A DNA stretch of 64,000 nucleotides. Source: Chitinophagales bacterium. Its GTDB lineage: Bacteria; Bacteroidota; Bacteroidia; Chitinophagales; LD1. Position 1 is the stretch's first letter. Every line of letters begins with the position of its first letter. A program made the translations under genes and the position numbers. This document shows, in pieces, positions 1 through 9,129 of the stretch. The notes beneath the pieces were generated by a model that saw only the letters and a list, made by a program, of their open reading frames with translations, was not told the origin of the DNA and searched no databases. The DNA is taken from contig JAEUUZ010000048.1 in NCBI GenBank assembly GCA_016786765.1, positions 62,001 to 126,000 on the forward strand, written 5' to 3'.

Positions 1-475
1 GATAGCGTGCGATATCTAAAACACCGGCAACTCCACTGGCATTATCATCTGCTCCATTGTGTATTTTGTTTTTCGGATTTGCATCTAAAGAATTGCCGTG
101 ATTTCCCCAACCTAAATGATCATAATGCGCTCCAATTACAATGGTTTGCTTAGCACCATTATCTAAAAAAGCCAATACATTTTTGCCTGTTCGTTGTATT
201 TTATTGTTTTGCACAGTATCATGCGGATTCAAGCTTTCGCCAAAGGTAAAGGGTTGGAAGTAACCTTTACTCCCTGCAGGTTTCAATTTTATTTTTTTGA
301 AATAATCTGCTATGTACTTTGCTGCAAGATTACCTCCCTTTTCACCCGGACTCCTCCCCTCCAGCTTGTCGGACGCTAAATATGTTACATGTTGGCGAAC
401 TGCATCTTTATTGATTCTTTGCGCCAACAGTATTTGGGCTTGAATAACAAGTAAAAGCAAGATTGTTTTCTTCAT
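1..475 (-). CDS. M28 family zinc peptidase, partial (C-terminal end outside window)
   Basis: The reverse strand reads from an ATG at 475 without a stop to the window edge, giving about 158 residues of the N-terminal part. It begins with a signal peptide ([18 protein letters not shown]). Further in come HYDHLG and GADDNASG, the first two zinc-binding segments of M28 peptidases (the His of AHYDH and the Asp of ADDNASG), where the two-zinc aminopeptidase site is built. Family members are secreted or periplasmic and remove N-terminal residues from peptides. The remaining ligands and the C-terminus lie beyond position 1, so completeness and any sorting domain cannot be judged. Identification of the family is firm; substrate is unknown. 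Confidence 0.85.
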   Translation of the reverse strand, partial: MKKTILLLLVIQAQILLAQRINKDAVRQHVTYLASDKLEGRSPGEKGGNLAAKYIADYFKKIKLKPAGSKGYFQPFTFGESLNPHDTVQNNKIQRTGKNVLAFLDNGAKQTIVIGAHYDHLGWGNHGNSLDANPKNKIHNGADDNASGVAGVLDIARY

Positions 476-728
476 TTTTAGTTGATTTATGCTTTCCAAT
501 TACGATAAAAATAGTAGTGACGGGCCTTCTATTATTGTTTAGATTCGAAGACCATACAAATTTCTTCCCATTGGGCAAAAGCATTGAAAATACATTAAAT
601 AAATATCCAATGTAAATTACGAAAATCCATTGCCACTATCATTTCAAATAAACAGTTAAACGCAGCATTAAAACATTTATTTTCGCATAGTGAATGCTTT
701 TTCAGTTCATAAAACTATTGTTTTCATT

Positions 729-749
729 CAATTTTTAGCCTAAAAATTG
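729..749. repeat. Short palindrome CAATTTTTAG-C-CTAAAAATTG
   Basis: Two perfect 10-base complementary arms are separated by a single base. The symmetry fits a dimeric protein-binding site, or a cruciform of little consequence in AT-rich DNA. It lies about 250 bp upstream of the M28 start and 75 bp beyond the end of the M43 gene. Function is not known. Confidence 0.5.
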
Positions 750-773
750 TAGACCATGACAAAGGTTTGACAA

Positions 774-803
774 AGAAAAAGCAGTACCCATTGGATACTG
801 CTT
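774..803 (-). terminator. Rho-independent terminator after the 725-residue M43 protease
   Basis: On the minus strand, AAGCAGTA pairs with TACTGCTT with further C-G pairs around a short loop, followed by a T-run (plus-strand A-run 776-780). It lies about 20 bp after the stop codon at 824 and would end the two-gene M43 transcript. Confidence 0.75.
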
Positions 804-823
804 ACTGTATTGAAAAGTATTTA

Positions 824-3001
824 CTATTTGGAAATTACTAGCTTCTCCGATTGAGTTCCTTTTGCTGAAAATAAGTTAATGGTATAAACCCCTTCCGATA
901 AATCGGAAACACGAACCAAAGCTATTGGGTCTATAATGGCTTGCGTTTTAACTACTCGGCCTAAAGCATCTACAATCTGAATTTGCTCAAATAAATGATT
1001 ATCCGGTAATTTTACTGTAACGATAGCATTTCCGGGATTTGGGAATACACTTACATTTACTTTGTAAGATTTATCATTAATTCCTGTGTTGTCCTGTTTA
1101 ACGTTAATATTATCGATATAAAGAGCATTACCCCAACCTGTGAAGTTTTCAAACTTGAAGCGAACTTTCGGCTGTCCTCCTAAATAAGTTAAAGGTATGC
1201 TAACCGTTTTCCACTCATTCGATTCAGGTAAAAACGGAAGTGTTGTCTCGTTGGTGGATGTAGCTAATGCCGCACCTCCACTTTTCCAAATTGAATTCCA
1301 TGTTATACCGCAGTCGAGCGAATAAGAAACTTGCAGCGTATCGGTTTTAGTACCACGTTTTGCATACGCATAATCAAATGCCAAATTAGTTCCCGGCATT
1401 GAGGTTAAATCTAAATCTTGTAACACAAATGCATCTTTTCGAACATTTGGGGTATTAGGATTACTTGCATAACCGTAATTATTAATCCAAATACAAGTAT
1501 TACTTAAACTATAAGCACCAAGTCCTGTTTTTTCATTAAAAGTAACTGCGTCACTATTTGGATTCTCAATGGTCCAATCTGACGGAGGGAAAAACCCGCT
1601 CTCAAAGTCTTCTGTATACGGTGAAGGAAATCCCGGACCCGCATCCGCAACACTAAATGCTACATTTGAAGTATCGTTTGACGAAGTGTTATCTGTTCCT
1701 AATGCATTCACATCCGTGATGATGGCTTCAAAAGTATAGGCTCCATTTCCAAGTCCGGTAATTGCAGGTAATGCAATGGTTGTTGATCCTAAAGCAGGAA
1801 TTAGACCTGTCCAAGGATATGTATTCCAACTACCATCAACTGCATAACTAAATGTAACGGTGGTAATATCACTCAATCCTTTGTTTTTCACTAAAAGTAA
1901 TGGCTTAATACTACCTAAACATACCGAAGTACTAGGCTGAATCGTTTTCTCAATTGATAAATCTAAGCTTTTGAAACAACGCGTTGCAACAGATTTCAAA
2001 GAATTCCTTCCATTGTCTAAAATGGATTGCATACGGGTAACTTGACCAATAGTGAACATCGAAGAACAATCATCGTTAGTGTAGTCCATGAAGTTCATGA
2101 ACATATTACTTTTCCCACATGAATTCTGAGGATAAGTCGGAAACCCAAAATACTGATCAGCTTGATCCGGAGTATCACCAATATTATCGGATCCTGCACC
2201 GGATTGTCCGGCACATTTTCCATTATCATCGCCCCAAATGTGAAACAAACCTAACCAATGCCCTACTTCGTGTACAAGTGTTTTACCTTTGTTATAGTTT
2301 GCCATAAGTCCAAATCCACTTCCTGCTCCAATAGTGTTATATCGGGCAACTAATCCATCTGTATTTGCAGCACCTCCCCAAGGCGGAGGGAATTGGGCAT
2401 ATGCTAACACACCCGAGGAAGCCATTGTACCACCCGGACGAACAGACCAAATATTCAGATATTTGTTTCTATCCCAAATTGTAGAAGGCTTAATGGTGTT
2501 ATCAATATCGTTTTGTTCCCAATCAGCAGCACCTAAGTTATGCCGAATGATACCTGTTGTAGGATTTCCGGAAGGGTCGGTAATGGCCAAACAAAAACGA
2601 ATTTTTGTAGCTGTTGCCAATGGTTTGAATTCTGCCGGAATATCAGCAGCGTTTTCATTCGTCATCGAGAAATACTTATTGAAGGCTTCCATTTGCGATA
2701 AAATCTGGGCCTCAGATATGTTCTCCCCTCCTGAAGCGCCAATAACATCACCATTATGAATAATGTGAAAAACAACCGGAATATAAATCGTATCAGAAAT
2801 ACCTCTATTAAAATCATTCAACCGGTAATTAAATTCATTGTCTTTGCAATATTGAATGTAATTATCGTACTGAAGTTGAGTTGCAGGATCATTTGCCATT
2901 TGTTGATGCAGTACATCCATTGACCCACACCAATTATTTTGTTGTGCTGTAGAACTACCGATAAGCAAGAAGGCAGAAATTGCAGTGAAAATTTTTCTCA
3001 T
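824..3001 (-). CDS. Secreted M43 (pappalysin-type) metalloprotease with T9SS sorting domain
   Basis: A 725-residue exported protein. Order: signal peptide (about 1-20, ending STAQ), pro-region, and a zinc metalloprotease domain with HEVGHWLGLFH at 244-254 (two zinc His, catalytic Glu, third His) and a downstream met-turn region MNFMDY. A CARDB-like beta-sandwich (about 350-450) follows. A jelly-roll or MAM-like domain (about 460-640) opens with EDFESGFFPPSDW. The last 80 residues form a type A T9SS sorting domain (FPNPGNAIVTVKLPDN, ending GTQSEKLVISK). It should pass the outer membrane through T9SS and cleave extracellular protein. It lies 8 bp downstream of the larger paralogue, very likely in the same transcript. 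No T9SS machinery gene is in the window. Confidence 0.9.
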   Translation of the reverse strand: MRKIFTAISAFLLIGSSTAQQNNWCGSMDVLHQQMANDPATQLQYDNYIQYCKDNEFNYRLNDFNRGISDTIYIPVVFHIIHNGDVIGASGGENISEAQILSQMEAFNKYFSMTNENAADIPAEFKPLATATKIRFCLAITDPSGNPTTGIIRHNLGAADWEQNDIDNTIKPSTIWDRNKYLNIWSVRPGGTMASSGVLAYAQFPPPWGGAANTDGLVARYNTIGAGSGFGLMANYNKGKTLVHEVGHWLGLFHIWGDDNGKCAGQSGAGSDNIGDTPDQADQYFGFPTYPQNSCGKSNMFMNFMDYTNDDCSSMFTIGQVTRMQSILDNGRNSLKSVATRCFKSLDLSIEKTIQPSTSVCLGSIKPLLLVKNKGLSDITTVTFSYAVDGSWNTYPWTGLIPALGSTTIALPAITGLGNGAYTFEAIITDVNALGTDNTSSNDTSNVAFSVADAGPGFPSPYTEDFESGFFPPSDWTIENPNSDAVTFNEKTGLGAYSLSNTCIWINNYGYASNPNTPNVRKDAFVLQDLDLTSMPGTNLAFDYAYAKRGTKTDTLQVSYSLDCGITWNSIWKSGGAALATSTNETTLPFLPESNEWKTVSIPLTYLGGQPKVRFKFENFTGWGNALYIDNINVKQDNTGINDKSYKVNVSVFPNPGNAIVTVKLPDNHLFEQIQIVDALGRVVKTQAIIDPIALVRVSDLSEGVYTINLFSAKGTQSEKLVISK

Positions 3002-3009
3002 GCTTGGTT

Positions 3010-6000
3010 TTATTGTTTTATAAATTTATAAGTCTTAGTGCCACTGTTTGTTTTCAATTGAATATAGTAAACACCCGAAGTTAATGCACTAACCTCAATA
3101 GTGGATGAATAGTTCGCAGCATTAACTTTTTCGTAAGTAATAATGGCTCTTCCAATTTCGTCTGTTAAAGCATAAGAGAATTCCACCGATGAAGAAAATT
3201 TAAATTCTAGCTGCAAAATGTCGGTTGCCGGATTAGGACGAATAGATACATTAGTCAAAAGCTCTATATCTTGAATACTATTCGGAATAATATCTGCATT
3301 TACCACAACACTGCAATTCGAAGCATCAAAAACAGTGCAAGAATAAGAACCAACCGACAATCCGGATATTGAACTAGTAGTGGCTCCATTATTCCAAGAA
3401 TAAGAATAGGGTTGCGTTCCACCGGAAGCAGTAACAGATGCATAACCGCCATTGCCACCTTGGTAAGTATTTACAACCGAAGACGTAGCGGTAATTTGTG
3501 AAGGTTCAAGAATGGTGAATGTATCTATAGTTTGACATCCGGATTCAGAAACCGTTACATAGTATGTTCCGGCTAAGAGATTCGTAGCAGTTCCTCCGGT
3601 TTGACCGTTACTCCATGCAATTGAATAGTTCCCGGAACTAGATACTGAAGCAATAGCAGAACCGTTGTTCAACGCAAAACAAGATGCATTGAATGCTGAA
3701 ACAGAAACGGACGGTCCATTAGTATTTCCAATAGCTACTGTAGCTGATGCACTACATCCACTGGCATTGGTTACCGTAACTTGGTAAGTACCTATACCAA
3801 GATTATCGGCAGATGCAATGGTTTGACCATTACTCCAAACATACGTAGCTCCTATACTTGACCCGGATGGAATAGCAATGGCTGAACCATTGTTTTGACC
3901 ACAAGAAGCATCAGTAACATTAAAATTAATGGTTAAATCATTCGGATCTACTGCAACCGATGTTGCGCCTTGAACTGTACACCCTTTTTGATCGGTTACG
4001 GTTACCGCATATGTATTTGGAGCTAAGCCACTAATTGTTTGCGTAGTAGACGCACTGCCACTCCAAGTATACGAAAATCCGCCTGAACCTCCAGTTGCGT
4101 TGGCAGTTACAGTACCATTATTCTGTCCGCAATACGCATTGGTTTGACTCATAGTAATTCCAAGTGCAGAAAAAGGCTGAGAAATGTTTGCTATTGCTGT
4201 AGCATTACACAATTTGATGTCAGTTACTGTTACCGTATATGATCCCGCAGGTTTATTAATAATAGAAGAAGTTACATCGCCACTTGACCATAAATAGGTA
4301 TATCCTGGAGTTCCGCCAGTACCGGAAGCGGTTGCACTTCCTGTGCTTCCTCCAAAACAACTCACCGCAAATGTATTTGTAGAGGCTGAAGGATTTGCAT
4401 TTACAGTTATATAACCCGCTTTGCTAACAGAGTCTTTTCCTCCAGCATTGAATACTACTAATTTTACAAGATAAGTACCAGGGGTAGAATACGTTACAGT
4501 TGGTGATTGAAGCGAGGATGCAGCCGGACTTCCGCCTGTAAATGTCCAAGCCCAACTTGAAGGGGTGTTTTTAGACGTATCAATAAAAGCCACTGAACCT
4601 CCAGCACAAACACTGGTTTTATTAGCGCTAAACCCTGCAATTGGAGGTGTTCCGGTAGAGCCATTCACAACATTTATGTATGCAGTCTTGGTTACTGCTG
4701 TTGAAGCCCCACAACCATTTGATGCCGTCAGTGTTACATTATATGTTCCAATGGTATTAAACGTAATTGTTGGATTCTGAACTGTAGAAGTGGCCGGTGT
4801 TCCTCCTCCAAAATTCCAAGCCCAAGAAGTAGGCGAATTAGTAGACAAATCTGTAAAAGCAACGGTGCTGCCAACATTTACAGTGGTAGGAGCTGCAGTA
4901 AAATCTGCAACCGGCTTACTACAAGTACTTATCGCATCAAAAATATTGATGTTATCTAGCAATAAAGAGTTACCGTACTTAGTAATATTGATGAATGCAA
5001 ATTTCACATTACTTTTGCCAACTAATGCACTCAAACTCACCGAATCTCGTTTCCATTGTGAAGCAGTTGGGACAAACTTAGCTGAAATCCCTGTTGCTGT
5101 AGCTAAAGAAACCCCTCCTTTTTTCCATAGATTGGTCCAAGTTACTCCGCAATCAATCGAATACATTATTTGCAACGAATCGTAGCTAGTTTGATAATAA
5201 GTGTAGGCATAATCCCATTTCAATCTGCCATTAGTTACGTTCGTAAAATCGTACGATGGAGAATAGATGTAATCTTTTTGGCCGGAATAATTTGAGGTAT
5301 AATTGTCGAAATATGCCGATGCGGTGGATGTGCCAAAACCACTTGCACTGGTTGTGCGAACCCATGCCGTTAAATTATCAGGATTTCCAATAGTCCAATT
5401 GGCTGGCGGGAATGTTGTGCTTTCAAAGCCTTCTACTACAGGCAGTGGAGAAGCATTTACAACATTTATGTAGGCTGTTTTAGTGAGTGTATTTGTTCCA
5501 AACGTATTAGATACTGTTAACGAAACCGTGTAAGTACCTGGCGTATTATAAACTACTGTTGGCGCTGCAGCAGTTGATGTTGCGGGAGTACCACCTGTAA
5601 ATGTCCAAGAATAAGATGTTGGCGCACCGGTAGATTGACTAGTAAAGGAAACTGAACTTCCCGGACAAATAGTTGTTGGAGTACCTGTAAATAATGCTAC
5701 AGGCGAATTACTTACGGGTACACAGCCCAACGAATTTTTAAGAGAAGCTTTCGAACCTCCTGTTGCAAACAATGATTGAATACGGGTATTTTGTCCGTTC
5801 GTAAACATGTACATAGCGGCATCGTTCGTGTAATCCATATAATTCATAAACATTACACCTGGAGAAGCCGGAGTACAAGCATCAGTTCTCGGGAAAGTAG
5901 GCGAACCACTATTAGAGTTGGCTTGATTTGGGGTATCTCCAACTTGATCAGAACCGGAACATGAGCCTCCATCATCACCCCAAATATGATATAAGTTTAA

Positions 6001-6678
6001 CCAGTGACCAACTTCGTGTGTTGCGGTTCTTCCTAAATTATAAGGCGCAGTAGCTGTTCCGTTAGTTCCAAATCCCGTATAAGTTACCACAACTCCATCA
6101 GTTGAAGCCGGTCCACCCGGGAATTGAGCATAACCTAGCAAACTACTTCCTAAATTACAAACCCATAGATTCAAATACGAATCTGCTGGCCAAGCCGGAG
6201 CAACAGTTTTAACTGCGTTATTCGTTGAAAATGAGGTAGTAGTGGTTGAGGTTCTTGTTATGCCCGTTGTAGCATTACCATTGGGATCACGTTGTGCTAA
6301 GCAGAATTGGATATCTGTATTTGCAGCCAAACTCTTCCATACAGCAGGTATTTTCGTTGTATCCGAGTTCAATTTAGCAAAATCTCTGTTTAAAACATCG
6401 ATTTGCGATTGAATTTGAGCTACCGAAATATTCTGAACAGCAGTATTGTAAACAACATGAACAACTACAGGAATAGTTATTACAGCTCTATTGCTATTAT
6501 TTGAATTTAAGTTATTCGCTACGTATTGTGATGTGAATTGTTCAATGGCTATCCGCTGCTGTGCAACTTTTGGATCTTGGAGTTCAAGCATATGTTGGTG
6601 ATCCATAGTACCACATACACGCTGAGCAAAACTAGTTGTTGAAAACAAAAGGAAAAGGCTAAAAAAGAGATTTCTCAT
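3010..6678 (-). CDS. Large secreted M43 metalloprotease with PKD domains, SprB repeats and T9SS tail
   Basis: A 1222-residue multidomain exported protein. A signal peptide (1-19) precedes the M43 protease domain with HEVGHWLNLYH at 221-231 and met-turn FMNYMDY near 277. Then come PKD domain 1 (about 325-408), a jelly-roll domain (about 412-585) similar to that of the downstream paralogue, PKD 2 (588-671) and PKD 3 (678-760). A series of SprB-type repeats rich in SGG, TVTVTD and YxWSNG (about 770-1120) follows, then a T9SS type A sorting domain in the last 85 residues. PKD and SprB repeats are typical of adhesive cell-surface proteins, so this may be a surface-displayed protease. It is the first gene of the pair. 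No clear -7 promoter was found upstream. Confidence 0.9.
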   Translation of the reverse strand: MRNLFFSLFLLFSTTSFAQRVCGTMDHQHMLELQDPKVAQQRIAIEQFTSQYVANNLNSNNSNRAVITIPVVVHVVYNTAVQNISVAQIQSQIDVLNRDFAKLNSDTTKIPAVWKSLAANTDIQFCLAQRDPNGNATTGITRTSTTTTSFSTNNAVKTVAPAWPADSYLNLWVCNLGSSLLGYAQFPGGPASTDGVVVTYTGFGTNGTATAPYNLGRTATHEVGHWLNLYHIWGDDGGSCSGSDQVGDTPNQANSNSGSPTFPRTDACTPASPGVMFMNYMDYTNDAAMYMFTNGQNTRIQSLFATGGSKASLKNSLGCVPVSNSPVALFTGTPTTICPGSSVSFTSQSTGAPTSYSWTFTGGTPATSTAAAPTVVYNTPGTYTVSLTVSNTFGTNTLTKTAYINVVNASPLPVVEGFESTTFPPANWTIGNPDNLTAWVRTTSASGFGTSTASAYFDNYTSNYSGQKDYIYSPSYDFTNVTNGRLKWDYAYTYYQTSYDSLQIMYSIDCGVTWTNLWKKGGVSLATATGISAKFVPTASQWKRDSVSLSALVGKSNVKFAFINITKYGNSLLLDNINIFDAISTCSKPVADFTAAPTTVNVGSTVAFTDLSTNSPTSWAWNFGGGTPATSTVQNPTITFNTIGTYNVTLTASNGCGASTAVTKTAYINVVNGSTGTPPIAGFSANKTSVCAGGSVAFIDTSKNTPSSWAWTFTGGSPAASSLQSPTVTYSTPGTYLVKLVVFNAGGKDSVSKAGYITVNANPSASTNTFAVSCFGGSTGSATASGTGGTPGYTYLWSSGDVTSSIINKPAGSYTVTVTDIKLCNATAIANISQPFSALGITMSQTNAYCGQNNGTVTANATGGSGGFSYTWSGSASTTQTISGLAPNTYAVTVTDQKGCTVQGATSVAVDPNDLTINFNVTDASCGQNNGSAIAIPSGSSIGATYVWSNGQTIASADNLGIGTYQVTVTNASGCSASATVAIGNTNGPSVSVSAFNASCFALNNGSAIASVSSSGNYSIAWSNGQTGGTATNLLAGTYYVTVSESGCQTIDTFTILEPSQITATSSVVNTYQGGNGGYASVTASGGTQPYSYSWNNGATTSSISGLSVGSYSCTVFDASNCSVVVNADIIPNSIQDIELLTNVSIRPNPATDILQLEFKFSSSVEFSYALTDEIGRAIITYEKVNAANYSSTIEVSALTSGVYYIQLKTNSGTKTYKFIKQ
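3319..4371 (-). repeat. SprB-type tandem repeats within the large M43 protease
   Basis: The encoded segment (about residues 770-1120) repeats a unit of roughly 70 residues. Each unit has a Cys-containing start (SCFGG, AYCGQNNG, SCGQNNG, SCFALNNG), a YxWS(S/N)G turn and a GxYxVTVT strand. The pattern matches SprB repeats of Bacteroidota adhesins. Boundaries are approximate and the copies are divergent, so this is a protein-level repeat and not a DNA-level one. Confidence 0.7.
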
Positions 6679-6792
6679 TATTCTTAAAAATGTTTAAAAA
6701 CGAATGTAGCACAAATACGGAAAAATGGAAACGTGCCTTCGCTAAAATATGGTTTAATTTATAACCTTAATGTTAATATGTAATCGTATCGT

Positions 6793-7773
6793 TTAAAAAG
6801 TGATTAAAACCGGCTTGTTCTGTAAAATGTCTTCAATCTTTAACAAGATATCATCTGTTATTTTAGGAAGCGAATCCCAAGTTAATAGGTTTTGCTCCAA
6901 CTGTTCAACTTTTGAAGCGCCTAAAATAACAGTTGAAACATTAGGGTTTTTCAAACACCAACCTATAGCCAAATGTGGAAGTGGAATAACTATTTCTTCA
7001 GCCAAAGTTTTTAATTGTTTGACTTTCTCCATTTTATCTTGCTCCGATAAAACGCGTTCTTTTAACCAACTCATACTCGGCATTTCAAAACGAGAATCTG
7101 CAGGAGAACTGTTAATATGCTTTCCGGAAAGCAAACCAGAGGCTAGAGGCGACCAAATCGTTGTTCCTAAACCAAACGTTTTATACACCGGCAAGTAATC
7201 AAGCTCTACCTTCTTTCGCTCGAACATGTTATATTGCGGTTGTTCCATAATTGGACCAATCAATTTATATCGTTCTGCCCAATAGTGTGCTTCTGTAATT
7301 TGTTGTCCGGTCCATTCGCTCGTTCCCCAATACGTAATTTTTCCTTGCTGAATAAGCGTATTCATAGCCCAAACCGTTTCAGAAATAGGTGTATTTACAT
7401 CCGGGCGATGACAAAAAAACAAATCTAAATAGTCTACTTGTAAACGCTTCAAGGCTCCTTCGCAAGCTTCAAAAATGTGTTTTCGCATTAGTCCTTTTTG
7501 GTTCGGCAATTGTCCACCCCAAAACACTTTACTGGAAACAATGTAAGTACTTCTATCCCAATTGGCTTTCTTAAGTATATTACCCATTACAATTTCCGAC
7601 TTTCCGGAAGCATATACTTCAGCATTATCGAAAAAGTTAACACCTGCTTCATAGGCAGTATGCATAAGCTTTTCGGCCACATCGTCTGTAATCTGACTAC
7701 CAAAAGTAACCCAACTTCCTAACGAAAGGGCACTCACCTGCAATCCGGAATTGCCTAATCTCCTATATTCCAT
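6793..7773 (-). CDS. Aldo/keto reductase, potassium-channel beta-subunit-like (YghZ type)
   Basis: A 326-residue NAD(P)H-dependent oxidoreductase of the AKR (beta/alpha)8 fold. The catalytic tetrad is visible: Asp49 (FFDNAEVY), Tyr54, Lys82 (SSKVFWGG) and His122 (FCHRPD). The features YRRLGNSGLQVS at the start, WGTSEW in the middle and SPLASGLLSGK near 210 match the Kv-beta/YghZ subfamily, which reduces aldehydes such as methylglyoxal. Substrate here is unknown. It lies 39 bp upstream of the end of pyrE on the same strand, so it may be read from the pyrE transcript; no terminator separates them. Confidence 0.9.
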   Translation of the reverse strand: MEYRRLGNSGLQVSALSLGSWVTFGSQITDDVAEKLMHTAYEAGVNFFDNAEVYASGKSEIVMGNILKKANWDRSTYIVSSKVFWGGQLPNQKGLMRKHIFEACEGALKRLQVDYLDLFFCHRPDVNTPISETVWAMNTLIQQGKITYWGTSEWTGQQITEAHYWAERYKLIGPIMEQPQYNMFERKKVELDYLPVYKTFGLGTTIWSPLASGLLSGKHINSSPADSRFEMPSMSWLKERVLSEQDKMEKVKQLKTLAEEIVIPLPHLAIGWCLKNPNVSTVILGASKVEQLEQNLLTWDSLPKITDDILLKIEDILQNKPVLITF

Positions 7774-7812
7774 AATCTAAATTTAAAAGTAAATGAAGAA
7801 CAGCGAATTTTA

Positions 7813-8454
7813 CTATTTGTTCCAACCTTGGGGATTTTCTTTCCAAGCCTTTAGCGTGTCTAACTCGCTTTGTTTGATGTAATTATTACGCAGTGCAATA
7901 TCTAAAAGCGTATCGTAATTCGTAAGGGTAACAGCTTTGCAATTCGCTTCTTTAAATGCGGTTTCGGCTTGTGGAAAGCCATATGTAAAAATAGCCCCTA
8001 AGCCTACTACTTCTGCCCCGGCAGCTCGCAAAGCATCTACCGCTTTTAAAGAACTTCCTCCTGTTGAAATCAAATCTTCTATCACAAAAACGCGCTGTCC
8101 GGGCTCTAATTTCCCTTCAATCTGATTTTCCAAACCATGGCCTTTAGGCTTATCACGTACATACACAAAAGGTAAATTCAATACATCTGCTACTAAAGCC
8201 CCATGCGGAATGCCTGCAGTTGCAACTCCGGCAATAACATCGGTATCACCAAATTCATCGTCAATTAAATCAGCAAAAGATGTTTTAATAAAATTCCGAA
8301 CTTTAGGATGAGATAAGGTTTTACGATTATCGCAGTATATAGGACTTTTTATACCACTTGCCCAAGTAAAAGGATCAGCGGCATTCAAAATTACAGCCTT
8401 TATTTCCAATAGGAAATCAGCCATATCACGAGCTACAACATTATTCAAAATCAT
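7813..8454 (-). CDS. pyrE: Orotate phosphoribosyltransferase
   Basis: A 213-residue enzyme joining orotate with PRPP to give orotidine 5'-phosphate, the fifth step of UMP synthesis. The PRPP-binding signature VFVIEDLISTGGSS spans 124-137, and the substrate region FTWASGIKSPIYCDNR lies near 29-44. Length is normal for PyrE. Start at 8454 leaves 54 bp to the divergent Nudix gene, which must hold both promoters. The only other pyrimidine-pathway-like gene in the window is the inactive-looking dihydroorotase homologue 45 kb away. Confidence 0.95.
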   Translation of the reverse strand: MILNNVVARDMADFLLEIKAVILNAADPFTWASGIKSPIYCDNRKTLSHPKVRNFIKTSFADLIDDEFGDTDVIAGVATAGIPHGALVADVLNLPFVYVRDKPKGHGLENQIEGKLEPGQRVFVIEDLISTGGSSLKAVDALRAAGAEVVGLGAIFTYGFPQAETAFKEANCKAVTLTNYDTLLDIALRNNYIKQSELDTLKAWKENPQGWNK

Positions 8455-8508
8455 AGTGCAATTTTATATCATTTATTTGTAGAATTGAATTTTTAATGCT
8501 AATCCTTT

Positions 8509-9126
8509 ATGCAAAAGATTGTTTACTTCGACAACTTCCACCTTCTTATTACCAATAAACCCGATGCATTCGATAAAAAGAGTTATACCATTATTCTTTC
8601 CGATGAAGAAAAGGTATTTGATTTTCGAACAGAGCCATCCATGTTATTCAATGGATTCAAAGGGAATATCGCATTAGTTACTCCATTTGTTGAAGAAGCT
8701 TTAGAATCTATTTTCGATTTCGCTGATGGAATTGTTGCCGCTGGTGGAATTATTAAAAATGCAGATGGGAAAGTGTTAACTATTTTCAGACGTGGATTCT
8801 GGGATTTGCCAAAAGGAAAAGTAGAAGCCGGTGAAAAGATTGAAGATGCTGCACTTCGCGAAGTAAAAGAGGAGACCGGTGCTGATGTAATCCGCGCTTC
8901 ACATCGAACTATTGTAACCTATCACTGCTATGTCATAAAAGGGAAAAACTGTATCAAGGAAACTCATTGGTACCTGATGGACTTAGTTGGAACAAATACC
9001 CTTGAACCTCAAACAGAAGAAGACATTGAAGCCATTGAATGGATGAACAAAGGGGAATTTGAAAACAAAAAGGCGCTGTTTTATCCTTTAATTTCATCGC
9101 TTTTAACCGACTATTTCTCGAAATAG
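8509..9126 (+). CDS. Nudix hydrolase with about 70-residue N-terminal extension
   Basis: A 205-residue protein. The Nudix box is complete at 103-125 (GKVEAGEKIEDAALREVKEE followed by TGA), with the metal-binding REVKEE core. The first 70 residues (start QKIVYFDNFHLLITN) are a small separate region common to this Bacteroidota subgroup and not part of the Nudix fold. The family cleaves nucleoside diphosphates linked to another group; the true substrate cannot be read from sequence. Divergent from pyrE and convergent with the YyaL-like gene, leaving 3 bp between stop codons. Confidence 0.88.
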   Translation: MQKIVYFDNFHLLITNKPDAFDKKSYTIILSDEEKVFDFRTEPSMLFNGFKGNIALVTPFVEEALESIFDFADGIVAAGGIIKNADGKVLTIFRRGFWDLPKGKVEAGEKIEDAALREVKEETGADVIRASHRTIVTYHCYVIKGKNCIKETHWYLMDLVGTNTLEPQTEEDIEAIEWMNKGEFENKKALFYPLISSLLTDYFSK

Positions 9127-9129
9127 CGT

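Larger units (their letters stand above)
476..823. other. Intergenic region, 348 bp, with palindrome and terminator
   Basis: No coding frame is convincing here. It holds a 21-base near-perfect palindrome at 729-749 and a rho-independent terminator at 774-803 serving the minus-strand gene that ends at 824. The promoter of the M28 gene must lie between 476 and about 720, but I find no exact TAnnTTTG element on the minus strand. No tRNA-like fold was seen. Confidence 0.6.

Noticed and set aside
2119-2759. Open frames on the plus strand opposite the 725-residue M43 protease (2119-2307 and 2334-2759)
   Set aside because: They lie wholly inside a gene with clear domains on the other strand, have no recognisable sequence and no promoter; they are antisense shadows.
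4565-5964. Plus-strand open frames opposite the large M43 protease (for example 4790-5185)
   Set aside because: Repetitive PKD/SprB coding sequence often leaves the opposite strand open; the translations show no domain.
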